DNA from: an uncultured Bacteroidaceae bacterium
GTDB taxonomy: Bacteria > Bacteroidota > Bacteroidia > Bacteroidales > Bacteroidaceae
Length of the DNA stretch: 64,000 nt
NCBI GenBank assembly: GCA_905235575.1
Contig: CAJOLZ010000008.1
Span: 38,816 to 102,815, forward strand
Direction of reading: 5' to 3'
Part shown: piece after piece, positions 54,910 to 62,973 of the stretch
How the letters are laid out: each line of letters begins with the position of its first letter
How positions within the stretch are numbered: the first letter of the stretch is position 1
Translations under genes and position numbers: made by a program
The notes under the pieces: model-generated
The model's input: only the letters and a program-made list of their open reading frames with translations
The model's database searches: none
What the model was told of the DNA's origin: nothing

Positions 54910-55446
54910 CTAATTGAGGTAATTGACGAATCTCAGCCCGAAACCTTTCTGGCGGTATATCGCCTGGACAATCGTGCCGTCGGGCTGGCGCTCCCATGTG
55001 TGAATCATGTGCGGCACCGAGTCGCGCTCCACGCGAAAATCCTCGAGCGGCAGTCCCAGTCGCGAGCCCATCCACAGCGGCCGAATCAACCTGCCCTTCC
55101 ACAACTTGAAGATGAAAAGCCGTTTGTCGGGCTCGGGGCGGTAGCGTGTGGAGCGAACGACACCGACGGTTATCTCGGGCAGCGAATCGCCGGTAAGGTC
55201 GCCGCAGTCAAAGCGATAGACGGGGTCTTTCAGTTTCCATGTGTCTGCCAGCGAGTCGCCTATGAAGTGGCAGACGCGGAAAATCGAATCTCTTGTGAGT
55301 GTTATTTTGCCTTCCCTTCCCTTTATACGATAGGAAAACGTCGAATCGTTGACAGCCTCGATGGTGAGTCCGTTCTGGGTGGAAGGCGTGCAGCTCGTGA
55401 TGAGCACGAGACAGGCCAGGGTCAGAAGAAGGGTTGCTTGGCGCAT
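54910..55446 (-). CDS. Small lipoprotein of unknown function
   Basis: 178 residues, lipobox LVLITSC with Cys at about 19. The body is beta-rich (IKGREGKITLTRDSIFRVCH, DCGDLTGDSLPEITVGVVRS, LRFVNYLN). The DxTGDxLPEI segment resembles an FG-GAP-type calcium loop. Follows the thioesterase gene by 13 bases and so is the last gene of the ilvB operon. No function can be assigned. Confidence 0.78.
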   Translation of the reverse strand: MRQATLLLTLACLVLITSCTPSTQNGLTIEAVNDSTFSYRIKGREGKITLTRDSIFRVCHFIGDSLADTWKLKDPVYRFDCGDLTGDSLPEITVGVVRSTRYRPEPDKRLFIFKLWKGRLIRPLWMGSRLGLPLEDFRVERDSVPHMIHTWERQPDGTIVQAIYRQKGFGLRFVNYLN

Positions 55447-55459
55447 GGCAGCGTGTAGC

Positions 55460-56206
55460 CTATCGGAACTGAACGCGAGCCTGGCATGCCACTTCGCCGT
55501 CGGACTTCCTCACCTCCACGTCCACCGTGTCCTCATCCTCCTGCTGGATGTAGAAATCGAGGCGGTCGCCCAGATATGCCTCTGTCTTATAGGCAATCTC
55601 GAAACGTCTGATGCTCTGCTGTTCGAAGCGTTGGCGCGGAAAGAGGTCGAGGATGTGCTCGATGTATTTGATGCTGTTGATGTGGCCGTTGATGTCCACG
55701 TCGCTGTAATACGTGTCGATGCTTCGGCACAGTTGCGGCTCCTTCAGTCTCAGGCGGCTGTGCCCTTCGATGGGGCATACGTTCTCTTCTTCCGAGACCA
55801 CGTAGTTGAGGATGTCGCCGTTGTAGAGTTGGAGCAGGTCGCATGGTTTGCGTGTTTCCATGTCTATCATGGCCCAAACGCTGCGGGCGTATCCGTAGGG
55901 CGTGCCGTCGGGACGCAGGATTGCGAAGTTTCGGTGAGTGAACAGACGCATCACGCCCTCCACCCATGTGTCAATGCGCACCGTCTCGTATTGCTGCGGC
56001 ATCTCGTTCATCTCGATGCTCAGTCGGCTGAGCACCCATGTGTGGTGAGCTTCGTTCAGTTCGGTGATGCCCCATCCGCGGCGGTGGGAGTGGCGTCCGG
56101 CTGCGTTCAGCATGTGGTTGCCCAGGATACCCAGGAACATACGTCCGCGGAAGTCAACGTGGAACGGCTCCACCTTCACTTCGTAGCTGTCTATCTTACT
56201 GCTCAC
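55460..56206 (-). CDS. Acyl-ACP thioesterase
   Basis: About 248 residues, double hot-dog fold. KVEPFHVDFRGRMFLGILGN opens the first half, and the second half has SDVDINGHINSIKYIEHILD, with the Asn-His pair of FatA/FatB-type enzymes. It ends fatty acid synthesis by releasing acyl chains from ACP. I take the GTG at 56206 (inside the end of ilvN) as start because family members begin close to the KIDSYEVKVEP segment; an ATG at 56245 and a GTG at 56212 are alternatives. Its coupling to ilvN hints at a role in branched-chain acyl supply. Confidence 0.88.
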   Translation of the reverse strand: MSSKIDSYEVKVEPFHVDFRGRMFLGILGNHMLNAAGRHSHRRGWGITELNEAHHTWVLSRLSIEMNEMPQQYETVRIDTWVEGVMRLFTHRNFAILRPDGTPYGYARSVWAMIDMETRKPCDLLQLYNGDILNYVVSEEENVCPIEGHSRLRLKEPQLCRSIDTYYSDVDINGHINSIKYIEHILDLFPRQRFEQQSIRRFEIAYKTEAYLGDRLDFYIQQEDEDTVDVEVRKSDGEVACQARVQFR

Positions 56207-56813
56207 GTTCACGTTCGGCCAGGTATTTGTCGAGCAGTTCAACACGCAGTTTCGTTACGGCAATGCGACCGCTGCGCACAAATTGCAGCACGGCTTTCAG
56301 TTCGTCCAGCTTGCGGAAGAGCGACAGTATGTCGTCCGTGGAACCCTTCATCTCCACGATGCTGTAAGTGGGGTTCACTTCCACGATGCGTGCCCCGTGC
56401 TGGCGCACGATGTGTCCCACCTCGGGGTTCTCCATGATGTGCTGTGTGCTGAGCTTCAGCAGACAGGCCTCCATCGTGAAGATATCCTTGTCGGTGAAAT
56501 AGTGTGCCTGCAGCACGTCAATCTTCTTCTCAATCTGCTTTGTGAGCATGATGGCCATCTCCTCTGAGCAGAAGCACGTGATGGTGTATTTGTGTACGCC
56601 CGGTGTGCTGCTGGCACATACGTTCAGGCTTTCGATGTTCACCTGCCGACGGGTAAAGACAGCCGTTATCTGATTCAATATACCTGCGAAGTTCTCGCTG
56701 TATATGATCATTGTGTAGAACTTCTTGCCTTCGGGGCATTCCGCCTGTCCGCACTTCTGACAGGTGCTGCAGTTGCCGCATTCCACGGCGCCGGTGTTCT
56801 TATTTGTATTCAT
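56196..56813 (-). CDS. ilvN: Acetolactate synthase small subunit with Cys-rich N-terminal extension
   Basis: Regulatory subunit that gives valine feedback. 205 residues. The ACT domain starts MIIYSENFAGILNQITAVFT at about 35 and is followed by the C-terminal regulatory domain (GARIVEVNPTYSIVEMKGST, FVRSGRIAVTKLRVE). Before the ACT domain is an extension with five Cys: C12, C15, C18, C21 and C26, a CxxCxxCxxC pattern not found in the E. coli enzyme. 17 bases after ilvB. Confidence 0.93.
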   Translation of the reverse strand: MNTNKNTGAVECGNCSTCQKCGQAECPEGKKFYTMIIYSENFAGILNQITAVFTRRQVNIESLNVCASSTPGVHKYTITCFCSEEMAIMLTKQIEKKIDVLQAHYFTDKDIFTMEACLLKLSTQHIMENPEVGHIVRQHGARIVEVNPTYSIVEMKGSTDDILSLFRKLDELKAVLQFVRSGRIAVTKLRVELLDKYLAEREREQ

Positions 56814-56830
56814 CAGCTTCCCTTTCTCTT

Positions 56831-58555
56831 CTATTCAATCTCCAGCATCATTTCGTCCACGTTGGCTCCCGGCGGTGTCATGGGCAGCACGTTGTCCTCG
56901 TCCTTCACTGCGCATTGCAGCAGATAGGGGCCGTCGGTGCTCAGCATCTCGTGCACAGCTTCCTGCAGGTCGGCACGGTCCACGATGGTCCGCGACGGAA
57001 TGCCGTATGCCGAGGCGATCTTGTCATAATCGGGATTGAGCATGGGCGTGAAGCTGTAGCGTTTCCCGAAGAACATGTACTGCCACTGTCGCACGTTGCC
57101 CAGATAGTTGTTGTTGAGCAGAATGATCTTCACGGGAGCCTTCTGTTCCATGATGGTGCCCAGTTCCTGGATGGTCATCTGCAGTCCTCCGTCGCCGCAG
57201 AACATACACACTGTGCGGTCTGTGCCAAAGGTGGCTCCGATGGCTGCAGGCAGTCCGAAGCCCATCGTGCCGCAACCGCCGCTGGTCACCACGCTGCGAC
57301 CCTCGGTGTACTGGAAGTAACGGCAGGCAAACATTTGGTTCTGGCCCACGTCGGTCACCACCACAGCCTTGTGTCCCGAAGCCTCGCTGACGGCTCTCAC
57401 TACCTCGCCCATCAGCAGCGGACCCTCGGTGGGGTGTATGGCGGGTTCAATAACGATGCGGTTTTCTTTCTCGGCGTAGGGGCGGAAGGCCTCGGTCCAT
57501 TCCGAGTGGCTCTTCTTGTCGAGCAGGGTTGTCACACGAGCCAGCGTCTCTTTGCAGTCGCCCACCACGGCTAGGTTGGTGCGCACGTTCTTGTCTATTT
57601 CGCTTGGGTCTATGTCGAAGTGAATGACCTTAGCCTGTCGGGCGTATGTCTGAAGGTTGCCCGTCACGCGGTCGTCGAAGCGCATGCCGACGGCGATGAG
57701 CAAGTCGCACTGGTTGGTCATTACGTTGGGAGCCAGGTTGCCGTGCATGCCCAGCATGCCCATGTTCAGGCGATGTCCGGTGGGCAGTGCGGAGAGGCCG
57801 AGCAGTGTGCAGCCCACGGGCAGGTCGGCTTTCTCGATGAATTGGAGCAGTTCCTGACGAGCGTCGCCCAGTTCCACACCCTGTCCGGCCAGCACCAGCG
57901 GTCGCTGACTCTGGTTTATCATCTCGGCGGCCTGACGTATGGTCTCGTCCGAGGGAACCGGCACAGGCTTGTAGCTGCGGATGAAGTTCACGTCGGCTGG
58001 CTCATATTCCACCATGCCCGTCTGTGCGTTCTTGGCAAAATCGAGCACCACGGGACCGGGACGTCCGCTGCGTGCTATGAAGAAGGCGCGGCTCACGGCC
58101 CATGCCACATCTTCGGCGCGGCGTATCTGATAAGCCCACTTCGTGATGGGTTGTGTTACGCCAATCACGTCCACCTCCTGAAACGCGTCGGTGCCCAGCA
58201 TGGCTACGCCCACCTGGCCGCAGATGACCACCATGGGGGTGCTGTCTATCATGGCATCGGCCACGCCCGTGATGGTGTTCATGGCACCGGGACCGCTCGT
58301 CACTATGGCGCATCCCACGCGGCCGCTCACTCGGGCATAGCCCTGGGCTGCGTGTACTGCTCCCTGCTCGTGGCGCACCAGGATGTGGTTCAATGTCTCC
58401 CGATGGTCATAGAGTGCATCGTAGGTGGGCATGATGGCGCCGCCCGGATATCCGAACAGCACGTCAACTCCCTCGTGTTCCAAACTGCGCATTAAAGCCT
58501 CGGCGCCCGATATCAGTTTTCCGGGTTCCTTGCTCGTTGTCTTATCCTGCTTCAT
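56831..58555 (-). CDS. ilvB: Acetolactate synthase large subunit
   Basis: First common step of branched-chain amino acid synthesis, ThDP- and FAD-dependent. 574 residues: FGYPGGAIMPTYDALYD and the catalytic Glu in VRHEQGAVHAAQGYA, FAD-binding LGMHGNLAPNVMTNQ, and the ThDP motif FCGDGGLQMTIQELGT ending in NNNYLGNVRQWQ. Heads the operon ilvB-ilvN-thioesterase-lipoprotein. Confidence 0.97.
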   Translation of the reverse strand: MKQDKTTSKEPGKLISGAEALMRSLEHEGVDVLFGYPGGAIMPTYDALYDHRETLNHILVRHEQGAVHAAQGYARVSGRVGCAIVTSGPGAMNTITGVADAMIDSTPMVVICGQVGVAMLGTDAFQEVDVIGVTQPITKWAYQIRRAEDVAWAVSRAFFIARSGRPGPVVLDFAKNAQTGMVEYEPADVNFIRSYKPVPVPSDETIRQAAEMINQSQRPLVLAGQGVELGDARQELLQFIEKADLPVGCTLLGLSALPTGHRLNMGMLGMHGNLAPNVMTNQCDLLIAVGMRFDDRVTGNLQTYARQAKVIHFDIDPSEIDKNVRTNLAVVGDCKETLARVTTLLDKKSHSEWTEAFRPYAEKENRIVIEPAIHPTEGPLLMGEVVRAVSEASGHKAVVVTDVGQNQMFACRYFQYTEGRSVVTSGGCGTMGFGLPAAIGATFGTDRTVCMFCGDGGLQMTIQELGTIMEQKAPVKIILLNNNYLGNVRQWQYMFFGKRYSFTPMLNPDYDKIASAYGIPSRTIVDRADLQEAVHEMLSTDGPYLLQCAVKDEDNVLPMTPPGANVDEMMLEIE

Positions 58556-58580
58556 CGTCTTTCAGCCTTTTTTCAGCCTG

Positions 58581-58612
58581 CAAAAGTACAAATAAGCGCG
58601 CAGAAAAGCAAA
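58581..58612 (-). promoter_or_regulatory. Promoter of the ilvB operon
   Basis: Minus strand TACTTTTG (58581-58588) with TTTG 20 bases upstream (58609-58612), 26 bases before the ATG. Confidence 0.7.
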
Positions 58613-58678
58613 ACTTGTTTTATTTTTTTCGACTGAAACGCTCTTCCGACGTGGATTGAGATATAAAGAGACTAAAAA

Positions 58679-58766
58679 CGCACCACGTTGCGATGCCCGT
58701 CGCAGCATGGTGCGTAGGCTGTCGCATCGTGGTGCGTCAGACAGAAAAGCGTGGTGCTTCGCTCTG
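58679..58766. repeat. 22-bp palindromic repeat array A9 (3 units plus a degenerate fourth)
   Basis: Units at 58679, 58701, 58723 and a degenerate one at 58745. It ends just before the stop of the histidine phosphatase gene. It is very similar to array A10 on the other side of that gene, including the shared tail GCGTCAGACMGAAAAGCGTG. Confidence 0.93.
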
Positions 58767-58774
58767 CGATTATG

Positions 58775-60073
58775 TCAGTTTATTGCGAGCTCCAGCTTCG
58801 ACTTGTAGTATGCTTTCAGGTCCTCCCACCGATAATAGGGATACTGCACGGGCGTGGCGGGCATACTCACCTCGCGCTCGTTCAGCAGCGCCTTCACCAG
58901 GATGTCGCCCTTGCGGTTCTTCTTCGGGCGATAGAATATCAGCTGTATGTTGCTGGCCATGGGGAAGATGCGATAGTTGGCCCACACGCGGTCCAGCGTG
59001 TCCAGGTTCTCCACCTCGGCACCTGCCTCGCCCAATTCCAGCAGGGCAGCCATGGGCATTACGCACGTCTCGTGTCCGAAGCGCAGCGTCGCGCCGCGGA
59101 AAGTCTTGCTGCCCACGATGGTGTCTGCCGTCTCCAGGAAGTTGCGCAGCAGATTGTCCTGTCGGTGAGGACCTACGCCATCCGTGAGCGGAGCGGCTGC
59201 GAAGTTGGTGTACCAGTCGAGGTTGATGGTGCGCCAGATGTCGTAGCATTCCTCTTCCGTGAAGTAGTGCCACAGATCCAGTCCGTCGTCGTGGCTCTGC
59301 ATGTTGCAGCACACGTTGAACGTGCGGCGCATCAGTCGGCTCTGGTTCACATTGTCGCGCACATATTCGGGGTCGTTGAAGATGACTGAGCAGAAACGCT
59401 CGGGGTGAACCCACTTCTCGCGGTAGCGTTCCACCACATCGCCGCGTTTGCGCGTGCCCTCGTTCACCAATCGTCCCGAGGGACCGTTCAGGTAATACTG
59501 AAAACTATCACTCACGTCGTTGTGGATTTTCAGTCGGGGATTGAAGGCCGTCAGCTCCTCGCATTCGGCTTCCATGCTCAGGATGCAGCGGATGACGGTG
59601 GTGCTGCGGGCATGCACCTGCGAATTCTTGGCACCGAAAATCTCGGGGAAGCGCTCTGTCATGCGGCGGCCGATGCGATGATGCTGCCGTTCGCCCACGG
59701 TCGTCAGGTCGCCGATGCGCTTGTAGCAACCCTTGTGAAACTCCTCAAGGTCAGCCAGCAGCTTCAGACCCTCGGCTGTCAGTTTTCCCTTTTCGCGTGC
59801 CTCGCGCAGCGGATTTATCACGTCGGTGTACTCGTTGTCACCGCACATCCAGCGGCTTCCGTGGCGCCCGTAGTGCGTCATGTAGAAAGGCTCATATCCC
59901 TTCGGCGCACGTGTCAGACGGTAGTCAGGAGCTGGGTCCACATAGGCTGTGAAGTTGCTGCTGCACAGCAAGATGTTGTCATGAATCTCACGACGGGCCT
60001 GTGTCCAGTCCGCCTGTGCCAGCGCCACTCCCATCTGGGCAGCGCAGACCATCATACAAAGATATCGTTTCAT
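58775..60073 (-). CDS. Exported histidine phosphatase (branch 2, MINPP/phytase-like)
   Basis: 432 residues, signal peptide ending GVALA/QA. The catalytic motif is YMTHYGRHGSRWM (RHGxR) with the phospho-His, and the proton donor region is RFGHETCVMPM, where the E/D follows the His as in MINPP relatives (HAE/HET type). Substrates in this branch include inositol hexakisphosphate and sugar phosphates. Stands alone between ilvD and ilvB. Confidence 0.9.
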   Translation of the reverse strand: MKRYLCMMVCAAQMGVALAQADWTQARREIHDNILLCSSNFTAYVDPAPDYRLTRAPKGYEPFYMTHYGRHGSRWMCGDNEYTDVINPLREAREKGKLTAEGLKLLADLEEFHKGCYKRIGDLTTVGERQHHRIGRRMTERFPEIFGAKNSQVHARSTTVIRCILSMEAECEELTAFNPRLKIHNDVSDSFQYYLNGPSGRLVNEGTRKRGDVVERYREKWVHPERFCSVIFNDPEYVRDNVNQSRLMRRTFNVCCNMQSHDDGLDLWHYFTEEECYDIWRTINLDWYTNFAAAPLTDGVGPHRQDNLLRNFLETADTIVGSKTFRGATLRFGHETCVMPMAALLELGEAGAEVENLDTLDRVWANYRIFPMASNIQLIFYRPKKNRKGDILVKALLNEREVSMPATPVQYPYYRWEDLKAYYKSKLELAIN

Positions 60074-60120
60074 TTGCTCAAATTTTATTAGGTGTTATAC
60101 TTCATGCATTCCTTGGCCTG

Positions 60121-60152
60121 CAAAGATACGAAATATGTGGGTAAAAAGCAAG
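60121..60152 (-). promoter_or_regulatory. Promoter of the histidine phosphatase gene
   Basis: Minus strand TATCTTTG (60121-60128) with CTTG 20 bases upstream (60149-60152). Confidence 0.7.
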
Positions 60153-60171
60153 CGGAATTTCTTTTTTCTTT

Positions 60172-60211
60172 ACCGAATCGGTCCTTAGGGCGACCAAGGA
60201 GGTTGAATGTC
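60172..60211. repeat. Fragment of element E1
   Basis: ACCGAATCGGTCCTTAGGGC followed by GACCAAGGAGG aligns with the left end of E1 at 5242 (about 24 of 31 positions). It lies some 35 bases before array A10. Confidence 0.6.
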
Positions 60212-60244
60212 TGGGAGGACGTCCCCTCTTAGAGTCCTCCAAAA

Positions 60245-60332
60245 CGCACTGTGGTGCGACGCCCGTCGCAGCGTGGTGCGTAGGCTGTCGCAGCACGCTG
60301 CGTCAGACCGAAAAGCGTGGTGCGTGGGAATG
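60245..60332. repeat. 22-bp palindromic repeat array A10 (3 units plus a degenerate fourth)
   Basis: Units at 60245, 60267, 60289 and 60311. It lies in the 460-base gap between ilvD and the histidine phosphatase gene, about 200 bases past the ilvD stop. Confidence 0.94.
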
Positions 60333-60366
60333 CAATGCCCGATGAAACATAACTAACAATAAAAAA

Positions 60367-60409
60367 CGTAAGGATAATTCGACATTTATGCTATCGGTTA
60401 TCCTTACGC
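60367..60409. repeat. Inverted repeat beyond ilvD
   Basis: CGTAAGGATAA and TTATCCTTACG pair perfectly (11 bp) around a 20-base loop. It may be an additional terminator; no T run on the ilvD side. Confidence 0.6.
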
Positions 60410-60559
60410 TTTCCTCCCCGGCTTGAGGCGCGGATTGACATCGAGTCAATCCTTAATCTTCGATTATCCTCACGCTCTCCCCCGTCGGAAAGGGCACTTT
60501 CCTCCCCGGCTTGAGGCGCGGATTGACATTGAGTCAATCCTCTTTGATTATCCTCACGC
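60410..60559. repeat. Duplicated 3' end of ilvD
   Basis: A 44-bp sequence at 60410-60453 recurs at 60498-60541 with one mismatch, 88 bases apart, and the tail GATTATCCTCACGC recurs too (60462, 60546). The right-hand copy contains the ilvD stop codon; the left one is beyond the gene. Each copy carries the hairpin GGATTGAC-ATYGA-GTCAATCC. Confidence 0.85.
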
Positions 60560-62363
60560 CGCCCTTATCGGCGCTGGCTACGCTCTGTGCGTATGCTTTC
60601 AGGGCCTTGCTCACGGTGCGCTTCCTCTGCAGCGGTCGTTGTGGGCGTGCCGCCAGTTCTTCGTCGGAGAGGCGCACGTTGATGCTGCGGTTGGGGATGT
60701 CGATTTCGATGATGTCACCGTCAACAATTTTTCCTATGTTGCCACCGCTGGCAGCCTCGGGGCTGACATGACCGATGGAGAGTCCGCTGGTGCCGCCCGA
60801 GAAACGTCCGTCGGTGACGAGGGCGCACTCCTTGCCCATGTGCATCGATTTGATATACGAGGTGGGGTAGAGCATCTCCTGCATGCCCGGTCCGCCCTTG
60901 GGACCTTCGTGGGTGATGACCACCACGTCGCCCTTCTTGACACGTCCGCCCAGAATGCCTTCGCAGGCATCTTCCTGCGAATCGAACACCACGGCCAGAC
61001 CGCTGAAGGTCCATATACTCTCGTCCACACCGGCTGTCTTCACGACGCAGCCGTCTTGGGCTATGTTGCCGAAGAGCACAGCCATGCCTCCGTCTTTCGT
61101 GTAGGCATGCTCGATGTCGCGGATGCAGCCCGTCTCACGGTCGGTGTCGAGGTCGGGATAGTATGTCTCCTGCGCACCCAGCTTGTTGCAGAAGACGCCG
61201 GCCGGTGCCGAGGTGTAAATCTCCCAGGGCGACATCTCTCCGCCGTTCGGCTCCTTCAGCTGGTCGTTGTCCGAGATGGCATATCGGGCAATGTCCTCCT
61301 TCAGGGTGGCTCCGTTCACGCGGCGCACACTGGTGTCCACAAGCCCGCCCTTGGCAAGCTCGCCCAGGAGCGACAGCATACCTCCGGCGCGTCCGCATTC
61401 CTGCACACTGTATTTCTGGCTGTTGGGAGCCAGCTTGCACAGGAAGGGTGTCTTGCGCGAGAGGGCATCGATGTCGGCCATGGTGAAGTCCACGCCAGCC
61501 TCCTGTGCTACGGCCAGCAGGTGAAGCACGGTGTTGGTGGATGCGCCCATGGCTATGTCGAGTGTCATGGCGTTCAGGAAGGCCTGTCGTGTGGCTATCG
61601 AACGGGGCAGCACGCTCTCGTCGCCCTCCTCATAATAAGCCAGTGCGTTCTTCACAATCTGACGTGCCGCCTGCTCCATCAGCCGTCTGCGGTTCTTGTG
61701 TGTGGCCAGAATGGTACCGTTGCCGGGCAGCGAAAGACCGATGGCCTCCGTCAGGTTGTTCATCGAGTTGGCGGTGAACATGCCCGAACAGCAACCGCAG
61801 CCCGGACAGGCGCGGTTCTCCACCTCGGCCAGCTCGTCGTCGCTCACCGTCGGGTCGGCACCCTTCACCATCGCAGCGATGAGGTCCAGGTTCTCGCCCT
61901 TATACTTGCCGGCCTCCATGGGACCTCCCGAAACGAAGACGGCAGGGATGTTCAGACGCATGGCAGCCATCAGCATGCCCGGCGTTATCTTGTCGCAGTT
62001 CGAGATGCAGACCATGGCATCGGCCTTGTGTGCATTCACCATATACTCCACCGAGTCGGCGATGATGTCGCGCGAGGGAAGCGAATAGAGCATGCCGTCG
62101 TGACCCATGGCGATGCCGTCGTCTATGGCGATGGTGTTGAACTCGGCGGCGTAGCAGCCCAGGCGTTCAATCTCCTGCTTTACAATCTGACCGGCCTCGT
62201 GGAGATGAGTGTGTCCCGGAACGAATTGTGTGAACGAGTTTACGATGGCAATGATGGGGCGACCAAACTGTTCGCGCTTCATTCCGTTGGCAACCCATAG
62301 GGCGCGGGCACCGGCCATGCGGCGACCCTCTGTGCACACGGCACTTCTCAGTTGATGTTTCAT
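60534..62363 (-). CDS. ilvD: Dihydroxy-acid dehydratase
   Basis: Third common step of branched-chain amino acid synthesis, Fe-S dependent. 609 residues from the ATG at 62363 ([20 protein letters not shown]); the frame extends upstream past the promoter. Fe-S cysteines lie in [12 protein letters not shown] and [31 protein letters not shown] and [15 protein letters not shown] are diagnostic. Its stop codon lies within a duplicated hairpin segment. Confidence 0.97.
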   Translation of the reverse strand: MKHQLRSAVCTEGRRMAGARALWVANGMKREQFGRPIIAIVNSFTQFVPGHTHLHEAGQIVKQEIERLGCYAAEFNTIAIDDGIAMGHDGMLYSLPSRDIIADSVEYMVNAHKADAMVCISNCDKITPGMLMAAMRLNIPAVFVSGGPMEAGKYKGENLDLIAAMVKGADPTVSDDELAEVENRACPGCGCCSGMFTANSMNNLTEAIGLSLPGNGTILATHKNRRRLMEQAARQIVKNALAYYEEGDESVLPRSIATRQAFLNAMTLDIAMGASTNTVLHLLAVAQEAGVDFTMADIDALSRKTPFLCKLAPNSQKYSVQECGRAGGMLSLLGELAKGGLVDTSVRRVNGATLKEDIARYAISDNDQLKEPNGGEMSPWEIYTSAPAGVFCNKLGAQETYYPDLDTDRETGCIRDIEHAYTKDGGMAVLFGNIAQDGCVVKTAGVDESIWTFSGLAVVFDSQEDACEGILGGRVKKGDVVVITHEGPKGGPGMQEMLYPTSYIKSMHMGKECALVTDGRFSGGTSGLSIGHVSPEAASGGNIGKIVDGDIIEIDIPNRSINVRLSDEELAARPQRPLQRKRTVSKALKAYAQSVASADKGGVRIIKED

Positions 62364-62402
62364 GATGCTATTCTTATGAAGTTTTCTTTTCTGCTCGAGT
62401 TG

Positions 62403-62433
62403 CAAAATTATACATTTTTCTGTTTCGCACCAA
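62403..62433 (-). promoter_or_regulatory. Promoter of ilvD
   Basis: Minus strand TAATTTTG (62403-62410) with TTG 20 bases upstream (62431-62433), about 40 bases before the ATG. Confidence 0.7.
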
Positions 62434-62472
62434 CAAATCGCTGACATTTAGTAACCCTCGTCCCTCGTTTTC

Positions 62473-62501
62473 TCCCGAATCGCTCGTCTGGACGACCAAA
62501 A
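62473..62501. repeat. Fragment of element E1
   Basis: CCCGAATCGCTCGTCTGGAC then GACCAAAAG resembles the left end of E1 and lies 16 bases before array A11. Confidence 0.5.
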
Positions 62502-62516
62502 GACGACTGCAAATCA

Positions 62517-62604
62517 TGCACCGTGCTTCGACGCATGTCGCAGCACGGTGCGACAGCCTGCGCAGCGTGCTGCGACACGTGTCGCACCACGGTGCGTTTT
62601 TTAT
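62517..62604. repeat. 22-bp palindromic repeat array A11 (4 units)
   Basis: Units at 62517, 62539, 62561 and 62583; ends in a TTTTTT run. Unlike the others it lies between divergent genes, so no gene ends here. Confidence 0.94.
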
Positions 62605-62641
62605 GGGAGTGTGGAGGGTGTTGAGAGGGCTTTGCGTTTCT

Positions 62642-62888
62642 TGTCATTCTTCAACACCCGACGTTGTCGGGCAGAAGCGGCAGAGCCGAGCGCAGAGTGC
62701 CCGAAGGGCCGATGAATCTCTAAGATGCGAGCGTCCTCGGTGAGATTCTTCGCTACGCTCTGAATGACAATCCTGGTATTGCGCTTTGTGATTTATGACT
62801 CGCCATCGCCCCCTCTTGTCATTCAGAGGCGAACGAAGTGACCCGATGAATCTCTAAGAGGACCCCTCATAGGAAAAAGAGTCATTCT
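62642..62888. repeat. REP-like intergenic repeats bounded by GTCATTC
   Basis: GTCATTC at 62643 and GAATGAC at 62762 face each other, and GTCATTC recurs at 62818 and 62881. The 17-mer CCGATGAATCTCTAAGA occurs at 62709-62725 and 62843-62859. This type of repeat (GAATGACA, GAATCTCT, CTTCGCT) is common between genes in gut bacterial genomes. With array A11 and two promoters it accounts for the 610-base gap 62364-62973. Confidence 0.6.
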
Positions 62889-62909
62889 TCAAAAAAATCA
62901 CCAAAATTC

Positions 62910-62940
62910 TTGTAAAGTATAACAACCTTTTGTATTTTTG
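62910..62940 (+). promoter_or_regulatory. Promoter of the BspA-like gene
   Basis: TTG at 62910-62912 and TATTTTTG at 62933-62940 with a 20-base spacer, 33 bases before the ATG. Confidence 0.72.
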
Positions 62941-62973
62941 CACGAAAGAAAAACAAACCTAAAACAAGCAATT

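Noticed and set aside
60423..62300. Open frame of 625 codons on the plus strand
   Set aside because: It lies antisense to ilvD, whose product is fully recognisable with its Fe-S cysteines; the opposite frame is open because of codon bias.
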